Shown here: piece by piece, positions 17,326 to 25,929 of the stretch
How the letters are laid out: each line of letters starts with the position of its first letter
How positions within the stretch are numbered: position 1 is the first letter of the stretch
Assembly: GCF_900141835.1 (NCBI RefSeq)
Contig: NZ_FQZD01000007.1
Span: 62,001 to 126,000, forward strand
From: Propionispora hippei DSM 15287
Lineage (GTDB): Bacteria; Bacillota; Negativicutes; Propionisporales; Propionisporaceae
Direction: 5' to 3'
DNA length: 64,000 nt
Position numbers and translations under genes: made by a program
The notes under the pieces: model-generated
Databases searched by the model: none
The model's input: the letters and a program-made list of their open reading frames with translations, nothing else
Told to the model about the DNA's origin: nothing

Positions 17326-17607
17326 AAAGTAAATACAACCGAAAAAATTAAGCAAAGATGCTAACAAATAAGACAAAGACTGTCTTATTCTGCCAGGCAT
17401 CTTTTTTGTTATCCTTTCGGCAAAGACTACCGCAAAAAAGTGAATACCGGCCAGTTGACGTACCGTCCCGGCGGCTACTGCCTACTGGCGATCAAGCAAA
17501 GACGCTTAATTTGAAAGTGCTTTGCTTTTTTTGTTTTTTAGCCGGTGCGTCTGGTTGCTTTTAGCGGCAGGCGCCTTTCCGAATTAAAGAATACAGGAGG
17601 AAGGGCT
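17326..17607 (+). ncRNA. Structured attenuator-type leader of the amino-acid ABC operon
   Basis: The leader contains: (1) a nested hairpin, outer stem AAAGATGC (17354-17361) with GCATCTTT (17397-17404), inner stem AATAAGACA with TGTCTTATT, followed by a T-run, terminator-like; (2) a compact three-way junction at 17450-17489, formed by GCCAGT/ACTGGC closing GACG/CGTC and GGCGG/CTGCC hairpins with three-base loops; (3) a final terminator (17496-17532), GCAAAG and CGCTT arms with a T7 tract, about 75 bases before the ATG. CAAAGAC or CAAAGAT occurs four times (17353, 17374, 17421, 17497), mostly in small hairpin loops. I do not recognise a known riboswitch class. The gene order suggests an amino-acid ligand. 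Confidence 0.65.
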
Positions 17608-18327
17608 ATGTTTAACATAATCAATTTAGGTAAAAAGTTCGGCGATTTGGAAGTACTGAAAAGCATCAGCCTGTTTATCAAGGCCGGCGAGGTAGTCTGT
17701 ATTATCGGACCGTCCGGTTCCGGCAAGAGTACCTTTCTGCGCTGTTTGAATCTTTTGGAAGTGCCGACAAGCGGAAAAATCTATTATGGCGGAACGCTGA
17801 TTGAGGCTGATCTGGACAGCAAAAAGCTTCGCAAGGAAGTTGGCATGGTGTTTCAAAAGTTTAATCTTTTCCCCATGTTAACCGTGCTGGACAATTTAAC
17901 CTATGCCCCCATTCATGTCAATAAAGTAAGGAAAGCGGAAGCGGAAGAAACAGCTATGGAGCTGCTGCACAAAGTCGGTCTGGCTGATAAGGCCAAACAA
18001 TATCCGGCGAAGCTTTCGGGCGGACAGCAGCAGCGGGTGGCCATTGCCCGCGCGCTGGCTATGAAGCCCAAGCTGCTGCTGTTTGATGAACCGACTTCCG
18101 CGCTGGACCCCGAACTGGTCGGCGATGTGCTGGAGGTCATGAAGCAATTGGCCGCCGAAGGGATGACCATGGTGGTGGTCACTCACGAAATGGGCTTTGC
18201 CCGCGATGTGGCCGACCGTGTCATCTTTATGGATAAAGGCTATATTGTGGAGGAAGGGCCGCCGGCCAAAATCTTTAACCGGCCGGAACACCAGCGGACT
18301 CAAGAGTTTCTGGCAAGAGTTTTATAA
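17608..18327 (+). CDS. Polar amino-acid ABC transporter, ATP-binding protein (GlnQ/HisP type)
   Basis: This 239-residue ATPase powers the importer made by the next two genes. It shows Walker [10 protein letters not shown] (about 33-41), Q-loop [17 protein letters not shown], signature [16 protein letters not shown], Walker [15 protein letters not shown] and the switch [11 protein letters not shown]. The phrasing is typical of the polar-amino-acid subfamily. The start was set at the ATG behind AGGAGGAAGG. Unusually the ATPase gene is first and the binding protein last. Expression should depend on the leader terminator just upstream. Confidence 0.93.
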   Translation: MFNIINLGKKFGDLEVLKSISLFIKAGEVVCIIGPSGSGKSTFLRCLNLLEVPTSGKIYYGGTLIEADLDSKKLRKEVGMVFQKFNLFPMLTVLDNLTYAPIHVNKVRKAEAEETAMELLHKVGLADKAKQYPAKLSGGQQQRVAIARALAMKPKLLLFDEPTSALDPELVGDVLEVMKQLAAEGMTMVVVTHEMGFARDVADRVIFMDKGYIVEEGPPAKIFNRPEHQRTQEFLARVL

Positions 18328-18338
18328 GGAGGGAGAAT

Positions 18339-19031
18339 ATGCCACTACACTTTGCTAAAGCAGCCGATCTTTTAATTCCTTCCCTGTTACATGGTTTTGG
18401 TGTGGTTATTCAGGCGACGATTCTGGGGTTCATCCTGGCAACCTTCATCGGACTTATCATTGCTATCGGCAGGCTTTCATCCATTAAAATCATTAGAGGT
18501 TTTTTGTATCTGCTGTTGGAACTTATCCGGGGAACGCCCTTACTGGTGCAGCTTGTCTATATCTACTATGTGGTTCCTCTGCTGCTTAACCTTATCGCCG
18601 GCCTGTTCGGCTATAAAACGGATGTGCAGATCGCCTCGTTGACGGCCGGCATCCTGGGACTGGGCATCAATTACGGCTGTTATATGTCCGAGGTCATCCG
18701 GGCCGCCATCATTGCCGTTGATCCCGGTCAGACCGAGGCGGCCCTGGCGTTGGGTTTTGGCAAATATCAGGCCCTGTTCCGCATCGTGATGCCCCAGGCC
18801 CTGCGCAGCATTATCCCATCATTGGGCAATTATCTGGTCATGATGGTCAAAGACACATCGCTCCTGGCTTACGTGGCGGTCAATGAACTGCTGCTCCGTA
18901 CCCAGACCTTCGCGTCACAAACCTTTTTAACCATTGAATCATATACCTTTTTGGCCCTGGCCTATCTTATCATCAGTGTGCCGCTGTCGCATCTGGTGGC
19001 CTTTGTGGAACACCGGTTAAAGACCAAATAG
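18339..19031 (+). CDS. Polar amino-acid ABC transporter, permease (GlnP/HisM type)
   Basis: This 230-residue inner-membrane permease has about five helices. It has the EAA loop that docks with the ATPase, EAALALGFGKYQALFRIVMPQALR (about 130-155), and the usual PSLGNYLVMMVKDTSLLAYVAVNELL after it. The N-terminal segment LIRGTPLLVQLVYIYYV is also a family mark. It starts 11 bases after the ATPase gene behind AAGGAGGGAG and would form a homodimer. It is the channel through which the amino acid captured by the lipoprotein at 19132 enters. Confidence 0.93.
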   Translation: MPLHFAKAADLLIPSLLHGFGVVIQATILGFILATFIGLIIAIGRLSSIKIIRGFLYLLLELIRGTPLLVQLVYIYYVVPLLLNLIAGLFGYKTDVQIASLTAGILGLGINYGCYMSEVIRAAIIAVDPGQTEAALALGFGKYQALFRIVMPQALRSIIPSLGNYLVMMVKDTSLLAYVAVNELLLRTQTFASQTFLTIESYTFLALAYLIISVPLSHLVAFVEHRLKTK

Positions 19032-19131
19032 CCGGGCAAGGCAGTTACTGCCGGAAGAGAACGCCGGTGGCAGAGTCTGAGACTGCCGGTTTTCTGTACT
19101 ATATATTCATTTAAAAAAAGAGGAGTGGAAC

Positions 19132-20013
19132 ATGATGAACAAAGTGTACAAACGGTTTGCAGGTTTAGTGGTTTTGGTATTTGCCCTGGCAGCCCTGCTG
19201 GTCGGCTGCGGTTCCTCCAGCACTACGACGGAGAAAAAGGATGCCGGTGCCGGCAGCACCCTGAGTGCCATTAAGGAAAAAGGTGTTCTCGTAGTGGGTT
19301 CCTCCAATGATGCTCCTTTTGCCTATATGGATGCCAGCAGCAATAAGTTTTCCGGCGTTGATGCCGACATTATCCGCGAAGTGGCTAAGCGTCTGGGCAT
19401 TGCCAAAGTGGAAATGAAGCAGATTCCCTTTGAAAACCTGCTCATTGAGCTTAACAACAAAACAGTTGATATGGTAACCGACGGCATGTACATCAAACAG
19501 GAGCGCCTGGAAAAAGCTCTGTTTACCGATGTATGGTATAAAGAAGGCGAAGCTGTTGTAGTCAAGAAGGATTCCAGCATAAAAACCAAGGAAGATCTGA
19601 AGGATAAAGTCATAGGTGGCCAAAAAGGTACGGCCTTCCTGGAAATCGCTCAAAAATGGCTGAATGAAGGCAAAATTAAAGACCTGAAAATCTTTGGCAG
19701 CCAGGCGGAACTGATGATGGCGGTTAACACCGGGAAAATTGATGCCTGTGTTACCGACGGCATTGTGGCCGGCTATACCTTGAAACAGGACTCCAGTCTG
19801 GACCTGAGAATCCTGAGTCCCTATGAAGCGGAAGCTGCCGGCAAGATTGGCGCGGCTATCCGGTTTGACGACAAGGAATTGAACGATGCGGTCAATAAAG
19901 CGATAAACGATATGAAAAAAGACGGCACCCTGATGAAAATACTGGAACAATACGGTTTGAACCAGGATTACTTTGTATCGCTGGAAGACGGTAAAACGAA
20001 AAACGTGAAATAA
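19132..20013 (+). CDS. Amino-acid ABC transporter substrate-binding lipoprotein
   Basis: This 293-residue family-3 solute-binding protein has a lipoprotein signal with LAALLVGCG (lipidated Cys about residue 26). The mature domain begins STLSAIKEKGVLVVGSSNDAPFAYMD and carries SGVDADIIREVAKRLGI and GGQKGTAFLEIAQKWL. It ends ILEQYGLNQDYF. Family members bind Gln, Glu, Arg, Lys, His or Cys-like ligands; the sequence alone does not decide. A 100-base gap separates it from the permease. It precedes an aminotransferase and an aldehyde dehydrogenase, so an amino acid used as a catabolic substrate is likely. Confidence 0.93.
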   Translation: MMNKVYKRFAGLVVLVFALAALLVGCGSSSTTTEKKDAGAGSTLSAIKEKGVLVVGSSNDAPFAYMDASSNKFSGVDADIIREVAKRLGIAKVEMKQIPFENLLIELNNKTVDMVTDGMYIKQERLEKALFTDVWYKEGEAVVVKKDSSIKTKEDLKDKVIGGQKGTAFLEIAQKWLNEGKIKDLKIFGSQAELMMAVNTGKIDACVTDGIVAGYTLKQDSSLDLRILSPYEAEAAGKIGAAIRFDDKELNDAVNKAINDMKKDGTLMKILEQYGLNQDYFVSLEDGKTKNVK

Positions 20014-20125
20014 ATCAAATAACCTTTTACCTGCAGGAGGGAGCTTTGGTTTCCTCCTGCACCGTTTTAACGGTGCGCCGCGTGTTGTATCAATTATATT
20101 TCTGTTTGGGAAAGGAGCGATAACG

Positions 20126-21445
20126 GTGGAAAAATTAAATACAGAAGGTTCCAAGGCGTTATTCGCAAAAACAAAAATGTATTTGGTAGAGGGCGTGGCC
20201 AGTTCGTTTCACAAAGCCGCCGGTGAGGAGTATCCTCTCTGCCTGGAACGGGGCAAAGGCTCCAAGGTCTATGATGTGGACGGCAATGAATACATTGACT
20301 ATATCGGCGGTTTCGGTCCCATGCTGCTGGGGTATAGCCCGGAGGCGGTCAACCGGGCGGTGGTGGCGCAAGTCGAGCGGGGCTCCCAGTTGTCGGCAAC
20401 GACCGTTTCTCTCTGCCAACTGGCGAAGAAGCTGACGGAGATCATTCCCTGCGCCGAACGGGTATCCTTCCAGAACTCCGGCACCGAAGCCAACATGCAT
20501 GCCTTCCGGCTGGCCAGAGCTTATACGGGCAAGAAAAAAATTATCAAGTTTGAAGGCCAGTACCATGGCTGGGCGGATGAAGAAAAAATAAGCATTGATG
20601 CCGCCAACGTAAAAGAACTGGGCGAACGGCAGGCGCCGGCCCGGCTGTTTACCACCAGGGGGCAGCGACGGGAAACAGCAGACGATATCATTGTCCTGCC
20701 CTGGAATGATCTGGAGCTGCTGGAACGGGTTATGGAGCAACAGGCCGGTGAGATTGCCGCCGTTATTACTGAACCGATCATGTGTGATTCGGGTCCCATC
20801 CTACCAAAACCAGAATATCTGGCCGGTTTGCGGGATTTGACCAGCCGCTGTCGGGTGGTGCTGATCTTTGATGAAGTCATCACCGGCTTCCGGGTGGCCC
20901 TGGGCGGCGCGCAGCAATACTATGGGGTCACGCCTGATTTGGCGGTGTTTGCTAAGGCGATTGCCGGCGGTTATCCGCTGGCGGCCATTGCCGGGAAACG
21001 GGAGATCATGGAAGCCGGTGTGCCGGCGGCCGGCACCTTTAATGCCAATGCTATTGCCGTGGCGGCCTCGTTGGCTACCATCGGGGTGTTGGAAGATGAA
21101 CAGGTATACCGGCGGCTGGAGCAGTTAGGCGGACTGTTTGTCCAGGGGATGCGGATGCTGGGTGAAACCTATGGGATACCTTTGTTTTGCCAGGCGGTGG
21201 GCTCCATCTGCATTCTGATGTTCGGCCTGAAAAACGGGGTGGATGATTTCCGGCACTATCTAGCCGCTGCCGATATCGATTATTACGATCTGTTTGTGCG
21301 CGAAGCGCGGCAATATGGCGTGCGTTTCACGGCGCGGCGGGGGCGGATTTACCTGTCCACCGAACACAGTGAAGCGGATATTAGCAGGACACTGCAGGTG
21401 GCAGAGCGAATTTTTGCAGAAACGAAAAATCGCAAAGCAAAATAG
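20126..21445 (+). CDS. Class III aminotransferase, glutamate-1-semialdehyde aminomutase-like
   Basis: This 439-residue PLP enzyme is of fold type I, class III. It has VYDVDGNEYIDYIGGFGPMLLGY, SFQNSGTEANMHAFRLARAYTGK (phosphate cup), FEGQYHGWAD, LIFDEVITGFRVALGGAQQYYGV and the catalytic lysine in VFAKAIAGGYPLAAIAGK. It is closest in style to HemL and to aminotransferases acting on beta- or omega-amino acids. Start GTG lies 8 bases after AAAGGAG. A biosynthetic HemL role is less likely because the gene sits between an amino-acid importer and an aldehyde dehydrogenase. A catabolic transaminase producing an aldehyde is the better reading. Confidence 0.85.
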   Translation: MEKLNTEGSKALFAKTKMYLVEGVASSFHKAAGEEYPLCLERGKGSKVYDVDGNEYIDYIGGFGPMLLGYSPEAVNRAVVAQVERGSQLSATTVSLCQLAKKLTEIIPCAERVSFQNSGTEANMHAFRLARAYTGKKKIIKFEGQYHGWADEEKISIDAANVKELGERQAPARLFTTRGQRRETADDIIVLPWNDLELLERVMEQQAGEIAAVITEPIMCDSGPILPKPEYLAGLRDLTSRCRVVLIFDEVITGFRVALGGAQQYYGVTPDLAVFAKAIAGGYPLAAIAGKREIMEAGVPAAGTFNANAIAVAASLATIGVLEDEQVYRRLEQLGGLFVQGMRMLGETYGIPLFCQAVGSICILMFGLKNGVDDFRHYLAAADIDYYDLFVREARQYGVRFTARRGRIYLSTEHSEADISRTLQVAERIFAETKNRKAK

Positions 21446-21458
21446 AGGAGGCTTGATT

Positions 21459-22877
21459 ATGAAAGAACATGGTTTATTTATTAATGGCGCCTGGGTAGTT
21501 ACCGGGGATAAAATTGCCGTGAAAAATAAGGCGGATAACAGTGTGCTGGGCTATGTGGCCGCAGCCGGTCAGGACGATGTGCAGGCGGCGGTCGACGCGG
21601 CCGAACAGGCATTTAAAACGGTTAAGCTGGAGCCGTATATGCGCTATACTATCCTGATGAAAGCCAGTCAGCTTTTGCGGGAAAAGCAGCGGGAAATGGC
21701 GGAAATCCTTTCCCAGGAGGTCGGTAAACCGATTAAGGAAGCCTTGGCCGAGGTGGGACGGGCCCAGCAGACGCTTATTCTGTCGGCGGAAGAGGCCAAG
21801 CGGATGACCGGTGAGATGGTGCCGCTGGCGGGAGCGCCTGGCTGCGATAATCGCTGGGCGTTTACCCTGCGGGTACCTGTGGGCATTGTTTGTGCCATTA
21901 CGCCCTTCAACTTTCCGCTGAACCTGGCCTGCCATAAGATCGGTCCGGCGCTGGCCGCCGGCAATGCGGTGCTGTATAAACCGGCCACCGTAACGCCGCT
22001 GTCGGCCGTGCTGCTTTGCGAAATCTTTGCTCAGGCCGGTTTACCCCAAGGGTATTTGAATTTATTGACAGGCTCGGGTGCCAAGCTGGGGGAATGGCTG
22101 CTGGCGGAAAAACGGATTGGCTTTTACAGTTTTACCGGCAGTCCGGCGGTCGGCAAGGAGCTATTGAGCAAGGCCGGTTTCAGGCGGGTGGCCTTAGAGC
22201 TGGGGTCCAATTCGGCCAACATTGTGCATCACGACACCGATGTGGCGGCAGTAGCCGCGTTGTGCGCCAAATACGCTTTTGCCAATGCCGGACAGGTTTG
22301 CATCTCCTGCCAGCGGGTCTATGTGCACCGCAGCGTGTATCAGGAATTCTGCGACAAAGCGGTGGCCTATGCCAAGCAGCTTGTCGTCGGCGATCCGCTA
22401 GACCCGAACACCGACGTAGGGCCGATGATCAGTGAGGGCGAGGCCGAGCGGGTGGAGGAATGGGTGAAAGAAGCTGTGGCACAGGGCGCCACGGTACTGG
22501 CCGGTGGTACGCGCTCCGGCGCCTGGTTTGCTCCTACCATATTGACCAATGTCCGCCCGGACATGAAGTTGGTCTGTCAGGAAGCCTTTGCGCCGCTCTT
22601 TTCGATTGTCCCCTATGATACGATTCAAGAGGCGATTGCGATGGTCAATGATTCGACCTACGGCCTGCAGGCCGGTGTCTTTACCGGTTCGCTGGATGTG
22701 GCCCGCGAGTGCGCCATGAAGATAGAAACAGGCGGCGTGATCATTAATGACGGCGCCACTTTTAGAACGGACAATATGCCTTACGGCGGCGTCAAGGAAA
22801 GCGGCATGGGGAAAGAAGGTCCGCAGTACGCCGTCCGGGAAATGACGGAAGAAAAGTTGATTGTCTTTAAATTTTAA
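21459..22877 (+). CDS. NAD(P)-dependent aldehyde dehydrogenase
   Basis: This 472-residue ALDH-superfamily enzyme oxidises an aldehyde to the acid. Seen are ITPFNFPLNLACHKIGPALAAGN, FTGSPAVGKEL (cofactor loop), the general-base Glu in LELGSNSANIV, the catalytic Cys in NAGQVCISCQRVYVH and the C-terminal PYGGVKESGMGKEGP. The start was set at the ATG after GAGGAGG; a longer frame upstream lies inside the aminotransferase gene. It follows that gene by 13 bases, so it probably takes the semialdehyde made by transamination. A succinate- or malonate-semialdehyde-like substrate is possible but not proven. Confidence 0.92.
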   Translation: MKEHGLFINGAWVVTGDKIAVKNKADNSVLGYVAAAGQDDVQAAVDAAEQAFKTVKLEPYMRYTILMKASQLLREKQREMAEILSQEVGKPIKEALAEVGRAQQTLILSAEEAKRMTGEMVPLAGAPGCDNRWAFTLRVPVGIVCAITPFNFPLNLACHKIGPALAAGNAVLYKPATVTPLSAVLLCEIFAQAGLPQGYLNLLTGSGAKLGEWLLAEKRIGFYSFTGSPAVGKELLSKAGFRRVALELGSNSANIVHHDTDVAAVAALCAKYAFANAGQVCISCQRVYVHRSVYQEFCDKAVAYAKQLVVGDPLDPNTDVGPMISEGEAERVEEWVKEAVAQGATVLAGGTRSGAWFAPTILTNVRPDMKLVCQEAFAPLFSIVPYDTIQEAIAMVNDSTYGLQAGVFTGSLDVARECAMKIETGGVIINDGATFRTDNMPYGGVKESGMGKEGPQYAVREMTEEKLIVFKF

Positions 22878-22904
22878 CCGCGATACGGTGAAAGGGGACC
22901 GGCC

Positions 22905-24146
22905 ATGATCAGTTGCCGTGAAGTTGTCAACCTAGCCTCACTGACCAAGCTGCAAATCGTGGCGGGACATACCGGACTGAACCGGCTGGTGCGCTGGGTG
23001 CATTTTATTGACCTGCCCGATGTACTGCCCTGGGTACAGGGCGGTGAACTGCTGATTATCACCGGCATCGGCCTGCAGGGAGATACGGAAAAACTTAAGG
23101 AGCTTGTTCGGGGGATTATCAATAAAAAACTGGCCGGACTGATTATTAATGTCGGGCCCTATATTCAGGATATCCCGGCAGAGGTGCTGCAACTGGCCGA
23201 TCAGGCTCATTTCCCGATTTTTGCGCTGCCTTGGGAAGTCAAAATCATTGAAGTGACCAGAGACATTTGCAGTCACATCGTCCGGAAGCAGACCGAGGAA
23301 CGGTCGATTAAGGACTTCCTGGAACAACTGCTGTTTTTCCCGCTGGCTGATCCGGAAGTGCTGATCCAGCGGGCGGCTTATTACGGCTATGATCTGGCCC
23401 GACCGCATCAGGTGGCGGTCATCAGTCCGCGCAATCTGACCGAATATCTGGAGGCGCAAAAGTTGAAAGACGAAAATGCCCTGATGGCGTTTAAAATGCG
23501 TTTTGGCAATGTTGTGCAGGACATTTTGGCCCGCTGGGACCGGAAAATTTTGCAGACCCTTTGCGGTGATGATATCGTTCTTTTAGTGCCTTATGACAGT
23601 GAACCGGCCGGTGTGCGGCAGAACCTGGAACTGTTGACGCGGGTCTGGACGCAGCTTGCCGGCGAGATGCCGGAACTGGCGATTATCGTAGCGTTAGGCG
23701 GGCGGTTTGCAGCGCTGCCGGAGGCCCGGCGCAGCTATCTTGAGGCCAGCCGGGTGCTGCGGCTGTTCGGCGGTTTGCGGAGGGCCGCCCGACCGGTTTA
23801 TGCCTACGAACGGCTGGGTATTTACAAGCTGCTGTTTGAAATCGGTCCGGAGAAGCTTGCGCTTTATTATCAGGAAATCATTGAACCGCTCCATGAGTAC
23901 GACCGGAGAAACAACACCGAGCTGATTGACACGCTGTTTGCCTATTTTGAAGAAAACTGCAATGCAGCGCAAACTGCCAAACGGCTTTTTGTTCACCGCA
24001 ACACACTGGACTATCGGTTGAAAAAGATTGAAGACATCAGCGGACGTGATTTGGATGATCCCTATGACCGGCTGACGCTGCAGCTCGGGGTGATCATGGG
24101 CAAGCAAATGGACAGCAGTGTATTTTCTCTTGATTCACCGAGCTGA
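22905..24146 (+). CDS. PucR-family transcriptional regulator
   Basis: This 413-residue regulator has an N-terminal PucR/XylR-type sensing domain (about 1-125) with GHTGLNRLVRWVHFIDLPDVLPWVQGGELLIITG. A middle GGDEF-like/CdaR region follows, and then a C-terminal helix-turn-helix (about 355-400) with NCNAAQTAKRLFVHRNTLDYRLKKIEDISGRDL. PucR proteins usually activate degradation genes for purines, amino acids or GABA. It is co-directional with the upstream aminotransferase/ALDH genes and precedes a GabT-like gene, so it is the likely local regulator. A promoter with a symmetrical upstream site lies just after it at 24196-24239. Confidence 0.9.
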   Translation: MISCREVVNLASLTKLQIVAGHTGLNRLVRWVHFIDLPDVLPWVQGGELLIITGIGLQGDTEKLKELVRGIINKKLAGLIINVGPYIQDIPAEVLQLADQAHFPIFALPWEVKIIEVTRDICSHIVRKQTEERSIKDFLEQLLFFPLADPEVLIQRAAYYGYDLARPHQVAVISPRNLTEYLEAQKLKDENALMAFKMRFGNVVQDILARWDRKILQTLCGDDIVLLVPYDSEPAGVRQNLELLTRVWTQLAGEMPELAIIVALGGRFAALPEARRSYLEASRVLRLFGGLRRAARPVYAYERLGIYKLLFEIGPEKLALYYQEIIEPLHEYDRRNNTELIDTLFAYFEENCNAAQTAKRLFVHRNTLDYRLKKIEDISGRDLDDPYDRLTLQLGVIMGKQMDSSVFSLDSPS

Positions 24147-24195
24147 ATGAGCCGTAGGATATTGGGAAGATATCACAAAATATGCCGATATATCT

Positions 24196-24239
24196 TGTGA
24201 GGGCATCACATAGACGCCCCGGCCGGTATTTGGTACTAT
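24196..24239 (+). promoter_or_regulatory. Promoter and activator-type site upstream of the GabT-like gene
   Basis: TGTGAGGGCATCACA (24196-24210) is an inverted repeat whose centre lies about 43 bases before the expected start. It is followed by TAGACG (24211-24216), 17 bases and TACTAT (24234-24239). The weak -35 with an upstream palindrome is what an activator-dependent promoter looks like. The PucR protein or a CRP/FNR-type protein could bind; the arms equal CRP half-sites but the spacer is one base short. Confidence 0.5.
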
Positions 24240-24277
24240 AAAAGCATAAGGACACGCAAATAGTTTTTAAGCAATGG

Positions 24278-24320
24278 CGCTGAACCGTATCCCTAGAGGC
24301 GGTTCAGCGTTTATCTTTTT
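24278..24320 (+). terminator. Terminator/attenuator just before the GabT-like gene
   Basis: A perfect 10-bp stem CGCTGAACCG / CGGTTCAGCG with a 12-base loop runs into TTTATCTTTTTT. It is only about 25 bases before the ATG at 24345. Because the plausible promoter at 24211-24239 is upstream of it, it may act as an attenuator and not simply end pucR. Confidence 0.8.
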
Positions 24321-24344
24321 TATCAAGGAAGGGGAGGGATTCGC

Positions 24345-25664
24345 ATGAGCGCTAGAGGAGACAAAACGAAGCAATTGATTGAAAGAAAAAACAAGGCGGT
24401 GCCCAAGGGCATTGCTAATTCTACCGGAGTATTTGTGGAAAAGGCTAGCGGCGCCGTCATTACCGATGTGGAAGGCAAAGAATATCTGGATTTTTATGCC
24501 GGGGTCGGTGTGCTGAATATCGGACATTGTCCCGCACCGGTAGTCAAGGCGGTGCAAAATCAGGCGGAGAAGCTGCTGCATTCCTTCTTTGCCATCGGTA
24601 TGTACGAATCATATGTGGCGCTTGCTGAAAAGATGAACGCCATCGCACCGGGCGCTTCGCCGAAGAAGACGATGTTTGCCAATAGCGGCGCCGAAGCGGT
24701 GGAAAATGCCGTGAAGATTGCCCGTCATGCCACCCGGCGGACCGGCATTATTGCCTTTGAATGCGCTTTTCACGGGCGGACGCTGATGACGATGAGCCTG
24801 ACCAGCAAGGTAAAGCCCTATAAATACGGCTTCGGTCCCTTTGCGCCGGATATCTACAAGGTTCCTTCGGCTTATTGCTACCGCTGTCATTACCGTTCAA
24901 GCTATCCGGGCTGCGGCATGCATTGTCTGGAGAATTTTGAGCGGTTCTTTACCACCGAGATTGACGCCGAACATATCGCCGCCATGATCATTGAGCCGGT
25001 ACAGGGCGAAGGCGGTTTTCTGGTGCCGCCGCCGGAATTCTTGCCGGGCCTGAAAGCCATTTGTGAGAAGAAAGGCATTTTGTTGATTGCCGATGAAGTG
25101 CAGACCGGCTTTGCCCGGACGGGGAAAATGTTTGCCATCGAAAATTGGGGCGTTGAGCCTGATCTAATGACAACGGCCAAGTCGATCGCCGCCGGAGTCC
25201 CTTTAAGCGCGGTAACCGGCAAGGCCGAATATATGGACGCTCCCGATGGCGGCAATATCGGCGGTACCTATGGCGGTAATCCGCTGGCCTGCGTAGCCGG
25301 GTTGGAGACCATTAAATATATTGAAGAAAATGCGCTGTGCAGCCGGGCAACTAAGATCGGTGAAATCACGCTGAGCCGCCTGAAAGCTCTGAAGGAACGC
25401 TGTCCGGCCATCGGCGACGTGCGCGGTGTGGGGGCCATGATAGGCATTGAATTGGTCAAAGACCGGGAGACTAAGGAACCGGCCAAGGAACTGACCGGCA
25501 AGATCATCCAGTACTGCCTGGAACAGGGCGTTATGCTGATCAGCGCCGGAGTGTTCGGCAATGTCATCCGCCTGCTCATTCCACTGGTTGTTACTGACGA
25601 AGAACTGGACAGGGGGCTGACGGTACTGGAGAAAAGCATTCTAAAGGCAGTTGCCGAGGGATGA
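24345..25664 (+). CDS. Class III aminotransferase, 4-aminobutyrate aminotransferase (GabT)-like
   Basis: This 439-residue PLP enzyme has the GabT arrangement: EYLDFYAGVGVLNIGHCPAPVV, ANSGAEAVENAVKIARHATRR, FECAFHGRTLMTMSLTSK, IIEPVQGEGGFLVPP, LIADEVQTGFARTGKMFA and the catalytic lysine in LMTTAKSIAAGVPLSAVTGKAE. It also carries a Cys-rich stretch, YCYRCHYRSSYPGCGMHC, seen in a subset of Firmicute and archaeal GabT-like enzymes. It should move the amino group of an omega-amino acid (GABA, 5-aminovalerate or beta-alanine) to 2-oxoglutarate. The start follows AAGGAAGGGGAGGG. Together with the ALDH and PucR gene upstream it suggests omega-amino-acid catabolism. Confidence 0.88.
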   Translation: MSARGDKTKQLIERKNKAVPKGIANSTGVFVEKASGAVITDVEGKEYLDFYAGVGVLNIGHCPAPVVKAVQNQAEKLLHSFFAIGMYESYVALAEKMNAIAPGASPKKTMFANSGAEAVENAVKIARHATRRTGIIAFECAFHGRTLMTMSLTSKVKPYKYGFGPFAPDIYKVPSAYCYRCHYRSSYPGCGMHCLENFERFFTTEIDAEHIAAMIIEPVQGEGGFLVPPPEFLPGLKAICEKKGILLIADEVQTGFARTGKMFAIENWGVEPDLMTTAKSIAAGVPLSAVTGKAEYMDAPDGGNIGGTYGGNPLACVAGLETIKYIEENALCSRATKIGEITLSRLKALKERCPAIGDVRGVGAMIGIELVKDRETKEPAKELTGKIIQYCLEQGVMLISAGVFGNVIRLLIPLVVTDEELDRGLTVLEKSILKAVAEG

Positions 25665-25690
25665 GCTAAGCGTATACTGGTATGATATAA

Positions 25691-25735
25691 ACAACCCCGG
25701 CAAATTTTAAGCTGTCGGGGTTGTCACACATTTTC
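25691..25735 (+). terminator. Intrinsic terminator after the GabT-like gene
   Basis: An 11-bp stem CAACCCCGGCA / TGTCGGGGTTG (one G-T pair) is followed by TCACACATTTT. The T-tract is weak but the hairpin lies at the expected distance after the stop. Confidence 0.75.
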
Positions 25736-25929
25736 CAGTTAATTCACATCAGTAAACAGTGCGCCATTATTAAGAAGTTTTGCATATTTCTGTCGAATTT
25801 GGCAGGAACTTTCAGCTTCATACAGAATGAGTACACAACTGGAATTTAGTAATTTGCCCCAATAATATCGGGTATTACAGTAACCCGGCGGGCAGTAAAT
25901 GTGAATTTACCTGGTAAAGTGGGTTACCT

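Noticed and set aside
17326-17607. Lysine, c-di-GMP-I, glycine or T-box element in the ABC leader
   Set aside because: GCAAAG-type words recall c-di-GMP-I RNA, but the other conserved blocks of each class are missing.
21294-21458. N-terminal extension of the aldehyde dehydrogenase
   Set aside because: It lies within the preceding aminotransferase gene; a strong RBS precedes the internal ATG 21459.
24196-24210. A definite CRP site
   Set aside because: Arms match TGTGA/TCACA but the spacer is five bases instead of six, so only an unspecified activator site is claimed.
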